Positions 54,320 to 62,985 of a DNA stretch of 64,000 nt are shown piece after piece (position 1 is the first letter of the stretch; each line of letters starts with the position of its first letter). Made by a program: the position numbers and the translations under genes. A model generated the notes under the pieces. That model saw nothing but the letters and a program-made list of their open reading frames with translations, had not been told where the DNA came from and searched no databases. This DNA comes from Phycisphaerales bacterium (GTDB lineage Bacteria; Planctomycetota; Phycisphaerae; Phycisphaerales; UBA1924). Location: assembly GCA_019744815.1 (NCBI GenBank), contig JAIEUA010000012.1:209844-273843 (forward strand), in the 5' to 3' direction.

Positions 54320-56202
54320 ACGGGTAGATCGTGCAGAAGCTTCTCGTAATGCGAGACGCTGGCATCCAGCCCGCCGGGCCGCGATCGCAGCGCCCACAAA
54401 CGCCGATGCTCGTCCATCATGGCCTGGATCCGCGACCGCAGCGGCCCGGCATCGCCCACGCCGCGTCGAGCCAAGGCCCGGGCGAGCAGCACGCTCGCCG
54501 CCTCGACGCTGTGCGTGAACTCCTCGTGCAGCCGGCCCCGCACCCCGCTCGGCACGCGTCCCGCGAGCCAAGCGCACGCGTCCGCCGCTCTCTGCCAATG
54601 CTGGAGCTGCGACGGATGATGCGTCTCTCTCCACGCGATGGTCGAGTCCTGCAGCAACGCCGAAGCGTTCTTGATCCGTTTCGCTCGGCCACTCTCGTCC
54701 ACGCCGTGAAACGTTCGCCGGGCCTCGAGATCAACATCACCCAGATCCTCGAGCCACTTGCTCGCGAGCAGAGACGCGTCGCCAAACACCTGGAACGACT
54801 CGGCATTCAGATCGACTCCGCCCTCGGTCCCCGTCCACGCCGCGTTGAGGCCGTCGACAAGGCCGTGAAGCGAGATCGGCCACTGCTGTCGATGTCCGAG
54901 ATCCCCCCAGTCGCACATCAACAGGCCCGTGGATTCATGCTCGGTCGCGGCCGCGATCGCGGCGTCGATGTTCCCGCGCCGCTCGCTGGTCCGACCGACA
55001 ATGCTCCGCCACGCGCTGGTGCCGGGACAGACCCAGAACTCTTTCTTCGCCCCCGCGAGAACGCGGCCCCACTTGTCAAAGTCAGAATCCGGCTCGTAGC
55101 CCCACGCCAGCGAGAGCAAGTCCGGCGCAATGCGATCAATCTGCTCCGGGTGCGACAGCGCGATGTCCGCCCAGAACATCGGCTTGAACCCGTGCTCTCG
55201 CACGCACGCCAGCACCTGATCCACGAAATCGAAGTACACAGGAGCCCCGCCCCGCTCCCGCACCGCCTGCTCGCTCCGCCCCTGCCCCACATCGAACGTC
55301 TCGTCGCAGTTGATGTTCACCTGCTTGCTCGAGAAGTGGGGGAGCAGTTGCCCCAGCATGTCCCGCACCAGCTCGATGCTCCGCGGGTCCGTCGGACACA
55401 AACTGAACGGCCCCGGCCGCGGCCACTCCATAAACTTCCACACCTTCTCAAGCGAGTCGATCTCCGCCAGCGGCATGTACCGCGGCTTCTTCAGCCACGC
55501 CGCCAGATGCCCGAAGCAGTTCTGATTCGCCGCCAGCGTGATGCCCAACTCGCGGCACCATCCATCCAGCGTCCGATACTCCTCGCCCGTCATCGGCGAT
55601 GCGTCCCGCCACACCTCTTCGTGCCCCGCATACGCAAACGTGTGCTCGGTGTAGAGCTGCAGGTGATTGCACTTGAGCAGCGCCAGCGTGTCCACGATCT
55701 CCCGCAGATGCTCCATCGTCGGCACGCGGTCGCGCGATATGTCCAGCATCACGCCGCGGTTCGCCAAGGCCGGACCATCGCCGATCTGCATCGCCGGCAG
55801 CGTCGATCCGTACTGCCGCAGAATCTGTCCCAGCGTCGCCGCCCCGTGCCGCAGCCCCGCCGCCGAAGCCGCACGCAGCACCACACTCGGCAACTTGCCG
55901 GCCGCATCCCGCTTGGCCGAATCGGGCAGCACGTCGAGGTGGTACCCCTGATCGCTCCGCCCGTCCGCCGCCAACCCGCGATCAAGCGAGACGCGAACGA
56001 ACGGTCCGGCCGCGTCCTTGGCATTGATCCATGAGACACGCCCGTCTCCGAACCCGGCCGCACGCAGCAACGGCTCGACCGCCGCCCGATGCGGCCCGGC
56101 GTCGATCTGGATGATCGCGCCCAGCCACGTGAACCCGCCCACGCGGGTCACCTCCAGTGGTCTGGGGACGATCAGCGGGGGCAAAAGAGTGAGATCAGGC
56201 AT
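54316..56202 (-). CDS. GH20 family beta-N-acetylhexosaminidase-like glycoside hydrolase
   Basis: A 628-aa protein without a signal peptide, so likely cytoplasmic. The GH20b-like N-terminal domain (residues 10-140) leads into a TIM barrel with RGVMLDISRDRVPTMEHL and LLKCNHLQLYTEHTF. The catalytic Asp-Glu pair lies in NINCDETFD (Asp300, Glu301), and MFWADIALSHPE and LLMCDWGDLGHRQQWPIS are later barrel strands. GH20 enzymes release terminal GlcNAc or GalNAc by substrate assistance. The symporter upstream and AnmK downstream suggest it splits GlcNAc-anhydroMurNAc, the job NagZ (GH3) does elsewhere; that is inference. The start is taken as the ATG at 56202, with an alternative at 56211; both overlap the symporter end. 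Confidence 0.88.
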   Translation of the reverse strand: MPDLTLLPPLIVPRPLEVTRVGGFTWLGAIIQIDAGPHRAAVEPLLRAAGFGDGRVSWINAKDAAGPFVRVSLDRGLAADGRSDQGYHLDVLPDSAKRDAAGKLPSVVLRAASAAGLRHGAATLGQILRQYGSTLPAMQIGDGPALANRGVMLDISRDRVPTMEHLREIVDTLALLKCNHLQLYTEHTFAYAGHEEVWRDASPMTGEEYRTLDGWCRELGITLAANQNCFGHLAAWLKKPRYMPLAEIDSLEKVWKFMEWPRPGPFSLCPTDPRSIELVRDMLGQLLPHFSSKQVNINCDETFDVGQGRSEQAVRERGGAPVYFDFVDQVLACVREHGFKPMFWADIALSHPEQIDRIAPDLLSLAWGYEPDSDFDKWGRVLAGAKKEFWVCPGTSAWRSIVGRTSERRGNIDAAIAAATEHESTGLLMCDWGDLGHRQQWPISLHGLVDGLNAAWTGTEGGVDLNAESFQVFGDASLLASKWLEDLGDVDLEARRTFHGVDESGRAKRIKNASALLQDSTIAWRETHHPSQLQHWQRAADACAWLAGRVPSGVRGRLHEEFTHSVEAASVLLARALARRGVGDAGPLRSRIQAMMDEHRRLWALRSRPGGLDASVSHYEKLLHDLPV

Positions 56203-57781
56203 GGCTCGCATCGTTGGAAGGCTTGCGATCCCTCGTCGGCCCGCCCATCAAGCAAACCACAAACGCCAGCGTCGTCGCCGCCACAAAGTACCAAGGCCAC
56301 GCGACCTTCCACGCCGCAAACGCGTCCAATCCAACCGCCGAAGCCCATCGACCCCGCGCCCACGGCTGCAGCAGGAGCACCGCAGAGAACCCCACCGCCA
56401 GCGCGCTCAGCACGCTCGCCTTGTTCCCCCGCTTGGTAAAGATGGCACACAGGAACACCGCCAGCAGCCCCGCGTACGCAAACGTCATCACGCCGAGCGC
56501 AAACGAGATCAGCGTCTCTCCGCTCCCCTTCTGCCAGAAGACGCACAGGCACGCGAACGCACCGAGGATCACGCCCCACACGCACACGGCCAGCCTGCCA
56601 ACCTTCAGATAGTGCTTCTCGTCCCGGTCCTTCACGTACCGCTGGTACACATCGTTCACGAACGTCGCGCCCATCGCATTGAGCGCCGAGTTAAACGAGC
56701 CCAACCCCGCGGCGAAGAGCCCCGCCATCATCACGCCCGCCATCCCGCTGGGCATGTGGTCGAGGATGAACCGCACGAACACCTCGCTCGACTTCTCCGG
56801 AGCCGTCGCCGCGTTCGCGCCCATCAGGTCCGGCCGCGTGTAGAACACCCAAAGCAACAGCCCGATGCACAGGAACAGCAACTGCATCGGCAGGTTCAGC
56901 AGGATCGCGACGATGACCGACTGGCTCCCCTTCACCGCCGATTTGCAGGTGAGCATCCGCTGGGCCAGGTCATGATCCGTGCCGTACGACGCGATACCCA
57001 GGAGCACAAAGCCCGTGATCGCCGTGAGCAGCGTGTACACCGTCTGTGGATCGCCATCGAGCCGCAGGATCGTCATCTTCGCGCTGCCGTCCGGCGCCTT
57101 CGCGCCCGCGACCGCGTTCCACACCTCGCCGATCGGCGCCGGGATCTTCGTCAGCAGCACGATCACCGCCGCCGCCGCCGCACCAACGAAGATCGCCGCC
57201 TGGATCACGTCCGTGTAGATGATGCTCCGGATGCCACCCACCAGCGTGTACAGCACCCCGACCACCGTCAGCGCCACGATCGCGCCGATCAGTTGCCAGT
57301 CCTGCGTTTCCTGGAACAGGATCAGCGACAGCGGGATCGCCGCCATGAACAGCCGCGATCCGCTCGCCAGCACCCGCCCGATCATGAACATCCAACTGCT
57401 CGCCTGCTTGGCCTCGTGCCCGAAGCGGATCTCCAACAGGTCGTACACCGTCGTCACGTTGTGCCGGTAAAACGCCGGGATGAAGAACGCCGCCACGATC
57501 AGCACCGCGATCACACCGCCGATGTTCGTCGACAGGTACGTCAGGTTCCGGGCGTAGCCCTCTTCCGGGCTGCCGATGAACGTCGCCGCCGACGTCGAGG
57601 TCGCCAGCACGCTGATCGCCACCGCCCACATCGGCATCTGCCGATTGGCCAGGAAGTACTCCTTCGCCCCCGCCAGCTCCTTGCGGCTGAACCACCACCC
57701 CGTCCACGCCACAAGTGCGAAGTACCCGAACAGCACCGTCCAGTCCAAGGCGGTGAATGTGGTCGCGGCCAGAGTCAGCAT
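56195..57781 (-). CDS. Sodium:solute symporter (SSS family)
   Basis: A 528-aa membrane protein with about 14 hydrophobic helices of the solute:sodium symporter family, which use the Na+ gradient to import sugars, amino acids or organic acids. Family features include TGWWFSRKELAGAKEYFLANRQMPMWAVAISVLATSTSA in the first helices (the SSS FFLAGR-like region). NTTVYDLL-type motif is seen as HNVTTVYDLLEIRFG, and IGVLYT-type as GVLYTLVGGIRSIIYTDVIQ. The start is the ATG at 57781. Translation overlaps the GH20 gene, so the three genes form one operon with GH20 and AnmK. A sugar-type substrate (amino sugar or disaccharide) is inferred from these neighbours. Confidence 0.92.
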   Translation of the reverse strand: MLTLAATTFTALDWTVLFGYFALVAWTGWWFSRKELAGAKEYFLANRQMPMWAVAISVLATSTSAATFIGSPEEGYARNLTYLSTNIGGVIAVLIVAAFFIPAFYRHNVTTVYDLLEIRFGHEAKQASSWMFMIGRVLASGSRLFMAAIPLSLILFQETQDWQLIGAIVALTVVGVLYTLVGGIRSIIYTDVIQAAIFVGAAAAAVIVLLTKIPAPIGEVWNAVAGAKAPDGSAKMTILRLDGDPQTVYTLLTAITGFVLLGIASYGTDHDLAQRMLTCKSAVKGSQSVIVAILLNLPMQLLFLCIGLLLWVFYTRPDLMGANAATAPEKSSEVFVRFILDHMPSGMAGVMMAGLFAAGLGSFNSALNAMGATFVNDVYQRYVKDRDEKHYLKVGRLAVCVWGVILGAFACLCVFWQKGSGETLISFALGVMTFAYAGLLAVFLCAIFTKRGNKASVLSALAVGFSAVLLLQPWARGRWASAVGLDAFAAWKVAWPWYFVAATTLAFVVCLMGGPTRDRKPSNDASHA

Positions 57782-57940
57782 CCGTGCGAGGCTCCCGTCG
57801 CGGCGTCAAACGCCGCGTGGGGCGAGGATAGCGGATAGTGCGTCAGCAGGAATCCCGAGCGTCGCCGAGACCGGTCCAATGCGGCGGGCCTGAAGCTCGC
57901 ATTGGGCCTGCACAGACCAAAAAAGAAAAAACTCGCACGC

Positions 57941-58073
57941 GTTTTCCGCCACGGGCGAGTCATAGGAGGAGAAAGACAAGAACTTGTCGAGTTTGGGCCG
58001 TTTCCAACCCGCACTCAGTAAACCCGGCTACGTGTTTCCGCCCGCAGCCGAGTCATAGGAGGAGAGAGACAAG
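57941..58073. repeat. Direct repeat pair (GAGTCATAGGAGGAGAGAGACAAG)
   Basis: Two copies in the same orientation, 57941-57980 and 58034-58073. They share GTTTTCCGCC...CGAGTCATAGGAGGAGA(A/G)AGACAAG with a few differences in the first third. They are 93 bases apart and contain no coding signal. Confidence 0.85.
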
Positions 58074-58195
58074 ACACTTCAAACATGCCACGCGTTCTGA
58101 GAAGTGCCAACCGTTTGGAAGGTTTATTTTGAATGGGTGGGCCAAACCGTCCTAAATGCCTGTCCGGATTGGTCTTACAAGAATCGCCTCGTCCG

Positions 58196-58232
58196 AGAAA
58201 AAGCGAAGCCGAGGATGTGTCCTCGGCTTCGC
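58196..58232 (-). terminator. Terminator of the superoxide dismutase gene
   Basis: A perfect 13-bp stem (58203-58215 with 58220-58232), tetraloop TGTG, and a T-run on the minus strand (A-run at 58198-58202 on the plus strand). It lies 26 bases beyond the SOD stop. Confidence 0.9.
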
Positions 58233-58257
58233 GGTGGCCCAAATGGCTCAGAAACAG

Positions 58258-59076
58258 TTATCGGACGGCACGCGCGAAAAGGCTCTCGCAGAATCGCCAG
58301 TTCACGACATTCAGGAACGCCGCCACGTAATCCGCCCGCTTGTTCTGGTACTTCAGGTAGTACGCGTGCTCCCAGACGTCGATGCCCAGCACCGGCTGCG
58401 CACCCGTCACCCACATGTCCTGCTGCTTTTCCTGCTGGATCAAGACGAGCTGCTTCGACCACGGCTCAACCGCGAGCCAGGCCCAGCCGCCGCCCTCGAC
58501 CGAAGCCGCCGTCGCCTTGAACTGAGCGACAAACTGCTCGAACGAACCGAACGACGCGGCGATCGCCTTGGCCAGTTCGCCGCCCGGCGCCCCGCCGCCG
58601 CCCTTGCCGGCCGGCGCAAGCATGTTCCAGAACAGCGCATGGTTCACGTGCCCGCTCAGGTGGAACGACACCTGATTCGCCCAGTGCTTGATCAGCGCCG
58701 AATCACCCGCGGCCGTGCGGATCCGCGCCAGCTCTCCCAGCGCCTTGTTCACCCCCGCGACGTACGCCGCGTGATGCTTCCCGTGATGGATCTCCATCGT
58801 CTGGGCATCAATATGCGGCTCGAGCGCTTCCTTGGCGTAGGGCAGCGCGGGCAGCACAAACTGCCCGGATGCCTCGTCGAAGATCTTCAGCTCCGCCGGG
58901 GCCGCGTTGGCGGGCACAACCGCGATCGGCGGCTTGCCGCCGTCCTTGGGTGCCGGCGCGTTGGGCGTTGTAACCGACGGGGGCTGCGCCATCGCGAGCG
59001 ACGGCAGCGCCGCAGCGGCGAGTCCGATGGCGGCCAGTGCTTCGCGGCGATCAACCGATCGAGGTGAATCGTTCAT
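58258..59076 (-). CDS. Exported Fe/Mn superoxide dismutase with Tat signal
   Basis: It converts superoxide to peroxide and oxygen. The N-terminus is a twin-arginine signal (SVDRREALAAIGL...LAMA, Arg10-Arg11, cleavage after residue 30), so the folded, metal-loaded enzyme is exported. A ~35-residue Pro/Ala linker follows. The SOD domain has all four metal ligands: His in HHGKHHAAY, His in SGHVNHALFW, and Asp and His in GIDVWEHAYYLKY. The whole is 272 aa; the domain alone is about 200. Ligand-sphere residues alone do not decide Fe versus Mn. AAGGAG lies seven bases before the ATG at 59076. Confidence 0.94.
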   Translation of the reverse strand: MNDSPRSVDRREALAAIGLAAAALPSLAMAQPPSVTTPNAPAPKDGGKPPIAVVPANAAPAELKIFDEASGQFVLPALPYAKEALEPHIDAQTMEIHHGKHHAAYVAGVNKALGELARIRTAAGDSALIKHWANQVSFHLSGHVNHALFWNMLAPAGKGGGGAPGGELAKAIAASFGSFEQFVAQFKATAASVEGGGWAWLAVEPWSKQLVLIQQEKQQDMWVTGAQPVLGIDVWEHAYYLKYQNKRADYVAAFLNVVNWRFCESLFARAVR

Positions 59077-59160
59077 GGTGATGCTCCTTGATGCGCCAGC
59101 GTATGGCGCACGGAGTGTTCCGGATTCGAACCGCGAGGTTGCGGCGAGCACCGCAAACCC

Positions 59161-59196
59161 AAAAAGCCGCGAGGCCGACGCAAATCGGCCTCGCGG
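59161..59196 (-). terminator. Terminator of the sulfatase gene
   Basis: A 12-bp perfect stem (59167-59178 with 59185-59196), loop CGCAAA, followed on the minus strand by CTTTTT. It is 35 bases beyond the TAG at 59231-59233, the second stop of the sulfatase frame, and 185 bases beyond the TGA at 59381. Confidence 0.88.
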
Positions 59197-59230
59197 TCGC
59201 TCATTGAAATGTTCTGCATGCACCCTGAAT

Positions 59231-59383
59231 CTACTGACCCTGCGGCTTCGACACCGCTTCCATCACCCGCTCCAGATTGAAGCTGCCCGGCTTCTGCCGC
59301 GGCGGGAACTCTCGGAAGCTCTGCAGCCACTGCCCGACGTACGCGCCTGCCGGGGCGATCAGGAACATGCGGTCCATGTATCA
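59231..59383 (-). other. In-frame continuation of the sulfatase after its TGA
   Basis: After the TGA (59381-59383) the same frame stays open for 50 codons to a TAG at 59231. The residues include YMDRMFLIAPAGAYVGQWL and then SFREFPPRQKPGSFNLERVM, which look like the normal C-terminus of this sulfatase class (compare the FPPRQKPxSF pattern). The TGA is at the place where a Trp would fit (TGG to TGA). Either the gene was recently truncated by a point mutation or this is a sequence error. Confidence 0.75.
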
Positions 59384-60808
59384 GCGCTGGTAGCCCATCG
59401 CGTTCTCGTGCTCGGCACGCTCGAACGGATCCATCCGGAGGTTCGTGATCAGCGGGGCCCGCAGCTCAACGAACGGATGCTGCCACACCTTCAGACCCTC
59501 GGCCTCCTGCATCAGGAAGGTGATCTTCCAGTTGCCGTAGCGCAGGGCGGCGACGCTGCCGTCGTCGGTCCAGTAGATGAACTCCTTGCGGGGCCAGACG
59601 CTCTCGCCGCGCAAAGCGGGACCCAGGTCATAGCCGTCGAGGTGCACCTTATACGTGCGATCGCCCATCGTGCGACCCTTGAGCAGATCCTCCTTCACCG
59701 TCGAATCACCCGCCGCCGCGGCGAAGGTCATCAGCATGTCCTCGTGCGCCGCGATGTCGTTCACCACCGTGCCGGGCTTGATGGTGCCGGGCCAGAGGAT
59801 GACGCACGGCACGCGGTATCCGCCCTCCCAGTTCGTGTTCTTCTCGCCGCGGAACATCGTCGTTCCGCCGTCGGGCCAGGTGAACGTCTCGGCGCCGTTG
59901 TCGGTGGAGTACATCACGATCGTGCTGTCGTCGAGACCGAGCGACTTCAGCTTGTCGAGCACCTGCCCGACGTGTCCGTCATGCTCGACCATGCCGTCGG
60001 CGTAGATGCCAAGGCCGGTCTTGCCGTCCGACTCGGGCTTGAGGTGGGTAAAGACGTGCATGCGGGTGGAGTTCCACCACAGGAAGAACGGCTTCTTCGC
60101 CTTGGCCGCCCGCTCCATGAAGTCGAGGGCCTTGACGGTCACTTCCTCGTCGATGGTCTCCATCCGCTTACGAGTGAGCGGGCCGGTGTCGGTGATGCGT
60201 CCGTCGGCGAACGAGTGGATGACGCCGCGGGGCCCGAAGCGCTTCTTGAACTCGGGGTCCTTGGGATAGTCCGGGTTCTCCGGCTCTTCCTCGGCGTTGA
60301 GGTGGTAGAGGTTCCCGAAGAACTCGTCGAAGCCGTGCGCCGTCGGCAGCATGTCGTCGCGGTCGCCCAGGTGGTTCTTGCCGAATTGCCCGGTCATGTA
60401 GCCCTTGGCGCGGAGCACCGTCGCGATCGTCGGATCTTCCTTCTTCATGCCCTCGGGCGCGCCGGGCAGGCCGACCTTCGTCAGACCCGTGCGGATCGGC
60501 GACTGCCCGGTGATGAACGCCGCACGCCCCGCGGTGCAGGACTGTTGGCCGTACCAATCGGTGAAGAGCGCGCCTTCCTTCGCGATGCGATCGATGTTGG
60601 GCGTCTTGTAGCCCATCACGCCCATGTTGTACGCGCTGATGTTGAACTGCCCGATGTCATCGCCCCAGATGACGAGGATGTTGGGCTGTTTCGTTTGTGC
60701 CAGCGCCGATGTGGGCGCGATCACCGCGGCGAGTGTCGCAAGCAGCGCAAGCGCGAGCCGTCGCGGGCGCGAGCGGGTGGAACATGGTGAAGATCGACAT
60801 GGGTGCAT
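59381..60808 (-). CDS. Secreted arylsulfatase, interrupted near its end by an in-frame TGA
   Basis: It hydrolyses sulfate esters using a formylglycine made from a Cys. A basic start and a signal peptide (to about residue 37, ending TSALAQ) precede the domain. The domain begins QPNILVIWGDDIGQFNISAYN with the metal Asp pair. The modification site is SCTAGRAAF (Cys91, CxAxR pattern). Other catalytic residues lie in GQFGKNHLGD, TRMHVFTHLKPES and VMYSTDNGAETFTWPDGG. A TGA ends the reading at 475 residues, in a position where the family usually carries Trp; the following 50 codons remain family-like. The start is the ATG at 60808 with AAGGAG nine bases upstream. The formylglycine-generating enzyme lies 49 bases upstream. 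Confidence 0.85.
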   Translation of the reverse strand: MHPCRSSPCSTRSRPRRLALALLATLAAVIAPTSALAQTKQPNILVIWGDDIGQFNISAYNMGVMGYKTPNIDRIAKEGALFTDWYGQQSCTAGRAAFITGQSPIRTGLTKVGLPGAPEGMKKEDPTIATVLRAKGYMTGQFGKNHLGDRDDMLPTAHGFDEFFGNLYHLNAEEEPENPDYPKDPEFKKRFGPRGVIHSFADGRITDTGPLTRKRMETIDEEVTVKALDFMERAAKAKKPFFLWWNSTRMHVFTHLKPESDGKTGLGIYADGMVEHDGHVGQVLDKLKSLGLDDSTIVMYSTDNGAETFTWPDGGTTMFRGEKNTNWEGGYRVPCVILWPGTIKPGTVVNDIAAHEDMLMTFAAAAGDSTVKEDLLKGRTMGDRTYKVHLDGYDLGPALRGESVWPRKEFIYWTDDGSVAALRYGNWKITFLMQEAEGLKVWQHPFVELRAPLITNLRMDPFERAEHENAMGYQR

Positions 60809-60857
60809 CGGGCAATTCTCCTTCACGAGAGGGAACACGAGAACACGGAAAGCAAAC

Positions 60858-61979
60858 CTACTTCTTGACGTCCGGACGCCGCACACAGCGGAATCCAAGG
60901 TGCTGCATGCCGGTGTCGGGCGGTGCGGCCATCCGGGCGCTGGGCCGGTACGAGGCGCAGTACGAGTCGTTGCAGAGGTACGAGCCGCCGCGGTGCACGC
61001 GGCTCTCGGGCGCGTTGGGGTTCCGGGGATCGAGCGACTTCTCCGGCCCCGACGGGTTCACGATGACCGCGTCTTTTCCTCCCGCCGCCATCAGCTGCCG
61101 CGCGTAGGTGTCGGGTCGGTACAGATCGCTGCACCACTCCCAAACGTTGCCGGCCATGTCGTACAGCCCGAATCCATTGGGCGGGTACGACTTCACGGGC
61201 GCCGTGCGCGAGTATCCGTCTTCATCGGTGTTGCGGTCGGGGAAGTGGCCCTGCCAGGTGTTGGCTCGGCTGGCGTCGATCGGCTCATCGCCCCACGCGT
61301 TGCGCTTGGCGGCGAGCCCGCCTCGGGCGGCGAACTCCCACTCGGCCTCCGTCGGCAGCGACTTCTTGGCCCAGGCGCAATACGCGAGCGCGTCCTCGTA
61401 GGCGATGTGGACGACCGGGTGCTGGTCTTTGCCATCGATGCTGCTGCCGGGGCCTTCGGGGTGCCGCCAGTTCGCGCCGGTGGTCCATGCCCACCACTGG
61501 GAGTTGTCGCGGGTGTCGACGGCGTGGTCGGGAGGCGTGAAGACGAGTGATCCGGGTTGGAGCATCTCCTCGGGAGGCTTCGGTGTGCCGGGCGGAACCT
61601 GCTTCTTGAGCTCGTCCCAATCCACGGCTCGCTCGGCGACGGTCTTGTAGTTGGTGGCGGCGACGAACGCCGCGAACTGCGCGTTCGTGACCTCAGTCTG
61701 ATCGATCCAGAATCCATCGACGCGCACGCGATGGACCGGTGCTTCATCAGGTCGTGCCAGCGGGTCGGTGCTGCCCATCTGGAACTCGCCGCCGGGAATC
61801 CAGACCATGCCATCGGGCACCGAGCTCGGAGCGTTCGATGGCGTCGAAGTCTGGGCCTGAGCGGGATTGGGTGCCGATGCCGCCACGAGCATGGCGCCGC
61901 GGCCGGTCGGGGCACAGCAAGACGGTTCGGTGGGCTGGGCCGCCAAGGCGCAGGCTGCCACGAGGGCCATGAGCATCAT
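60858..61979 (-). CDS. Exported formylglycine-generating enzyme (SUMF1/FGE-type)
   Basis: FGE oxidises the active-site Cys of sulfatases to formylglycine. The 373-aa protein has a hydrophobic start with a lipobox-like ALVAAC, so it is probably exported. FGE-family landmarks are FQMGSTDPLARPDEAPVHRV, VTNAQFAAFVAAT, LPTEAEWEFAARGG and YDMAGNVWEWCSD. RGGSYLCNDSYCASYRPSAR carries the two active-site cysteines at the spacing expected of the copper-dependent class. LGFRCVR ends the fold. The ATG at 61979 lacks a strong ribosome-binding site. The sulfatase follows in the same direction, so substrate and activator are co-expressed. Confidence 0.93.
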   Translation of the reverse strand: MMLMALVAACALAAQPTEPSCCAPTGRGAMLVAASAPNPAQAQTSTPSNAPSSVPDGMVWIPGGEFQMGSTDPLARPDEAPVHRVRVDGFWIDQTEVTNAQFAAFVAATNYKTVAERAVDWDELKKQVPPGTPKPPEEMLQPGSLVFTPPDHAVDTRDNSQWWAWTTGANWRHPEGPGSSIDGKDQHPVVHIAYEDALAYCAWAKKSLPTEAEWEFAARGGLAAKRNAWGDEPIDASRANTWQGHFPDRNTDEDGYSRTAPVKSYPPNGFGLYDMAGNVWEWCSDLYRPDTYARQLMAAGGKDAVIVNPSGPEKSLDPRNPNAPESRVHRGGSYLCNDSYCASYRPSARMAAPPDTGMQHLGFRCVRRPDVKK

Positions 61980-62064
61980 GGCGGCAGCGTATCAGAAGGA
62001 CGAGCACCGACGGGATCCCAGTGGAACAGGCGAAGAACCCGCGACTGTTCAGAGATCACGATGG

Positions 62065-62223
62065 TCAGATCTGCGCGAGGTGCGAGGCAGTCGAAGTGCT
62101 TCGGATCGATGCATCTTGGCGATCGTCATCGACCAACCAGTTCACCAAGGCTCGCCACGCCAGATTGAGTCCCGGGAGGGCGACGAGCACGAGCAGGATC
62201 GCGAATGCGGCTGATTTGAACAT
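62065..62223 (-). CDS. Small single-span membrane protein (52 aa)
   Basis: It begins MFKSAAFAILLVLVALPGLNLAW, a signal-anchor or single transmembrane helix, and ends in an acidic then Ser/Thr-rich tail. No family is recognised. The ATG at 62223 follows a short AGGG about ten bases upstream. It is in the same direction as the formylglycine-generating enzyme, 86 bases upstream of it. Its reality depends on the start context. Confidence 0.4.
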   Translation of the reverse strand: MFKSAAFAILLVLVALPGLNLAWRALVNWLVDDDRQDASIRSTSTASHLAQI

Positions 62224-62393
62224 GGCAGAGAGCCCTTTTTCCGCGAAGCTGTCGCTCCCCACGCGACTCCACAAGCATGCCTCGGGAATTCGGACCTGCC
62301 AGCGTTCTTTGCGGTGCCCCCGCTGTATCCTGCGGTTGGACGCGATTATCCGGGTTTTGACGGATGCGGCAAATGAGGCCAACGCCCTAGGCA

Positions 62394-62885
62394 TCAGCGT
62401 GCGGCGGAGCCTCCGCGTTTGGCTTTGGCTGCTCGTGGCTTAGCGGGGGGCTTCGCGGGGGGCTTCGCGGGGAGCTCCGCGGGTGTGGGAGGATCGAGAC
62501 GGATGAGTTTCCCTTTTCGTTTCACGATGTTCTTGTAATCCCACTGGATCTTCGCCGCCTTGGTGAGCCAGCGCTTGAGGTCTTTGGCGGAGATCTCTTT
62601 CGCGTCGGTGAAGCGAGCTTCGGCGGCTTTGAACGAACCTTCCGGCGCGAGGCCGGGTTCGTCGAAGGACTGGCCGCTCCAGAAGAGGAGTCGGACGCAG
62701 TCCTTGAGCTTGTGGTAGCCGACGATGGGGTTGTCGTCGAGGAACCAGACGGGATGTCGGTGCCAGATCTTGCAGGTCGCGCCCTTCAGCTGCGCGTCGA
62801 TCGACTTGGCCAGAGCGTCGCAGATGCGGCGATCCGCGGGGGCTTGATCCTGGTGGTACGCCTTGATGTCGGTGCTGATGGGCAT
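62394..62885 (-). CDS. DUF1801 family protein with Pro/Lys-rich tail
   Basis: A 163-aa protein. Its first 120 residues fit DUF1801: [54 protein letters not shown], including the WHRHPVW segment and the LLFWSG strand. The family is common in actinobacteria and others, with unknown activity. The last 35 residues are low complexity ([17 protein letters not shown]) and probably bind nucleic acid or are disordered. It is divergent from the TspO gene. Confidence 0.8.
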   Translation of the reverse strand: MPISTDIKAYHQDQAPADRRICDALAKSIDAQLKGATCKIWHRHPVWFLDDNPIVGYHKLKDCVRLLFWSGQSFDEPGLAPEGSFKAAEARFTDAKEISAKDLKRWLTKAAKIQWDYKNIVKRKGKLIRLDPPTPAELPAKPPAKPPAKPRAAKAKRGGSAAR

Positions 62886-62985
62886 ACGCGAAGCCTACCA
62901 GAGTGCACGCACGCGAACCGTCCGATGCTGGACAAGCAGTGGCTTGCCGAGGGGAAGGTTGGCGGTGTCGGTATGCTTGCGTTGC

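Larger units (their letters stand above)
57782..58257. other. Repeat-rich gap between symporter and superoxide dismutase genes
   Basis: About 470 bases with no gene. It contains the direct repeats at 57941-58073, a strong terminator for the SOD gene at 58196-58232, and otherwise nothing recognised. Confidence 0.6.

Noticed and set aside
57941..58073. A CRISPR array
   Set aside because: There are only two imperfect copies 93 bases apart, without the spacing of an array and without cas genes.
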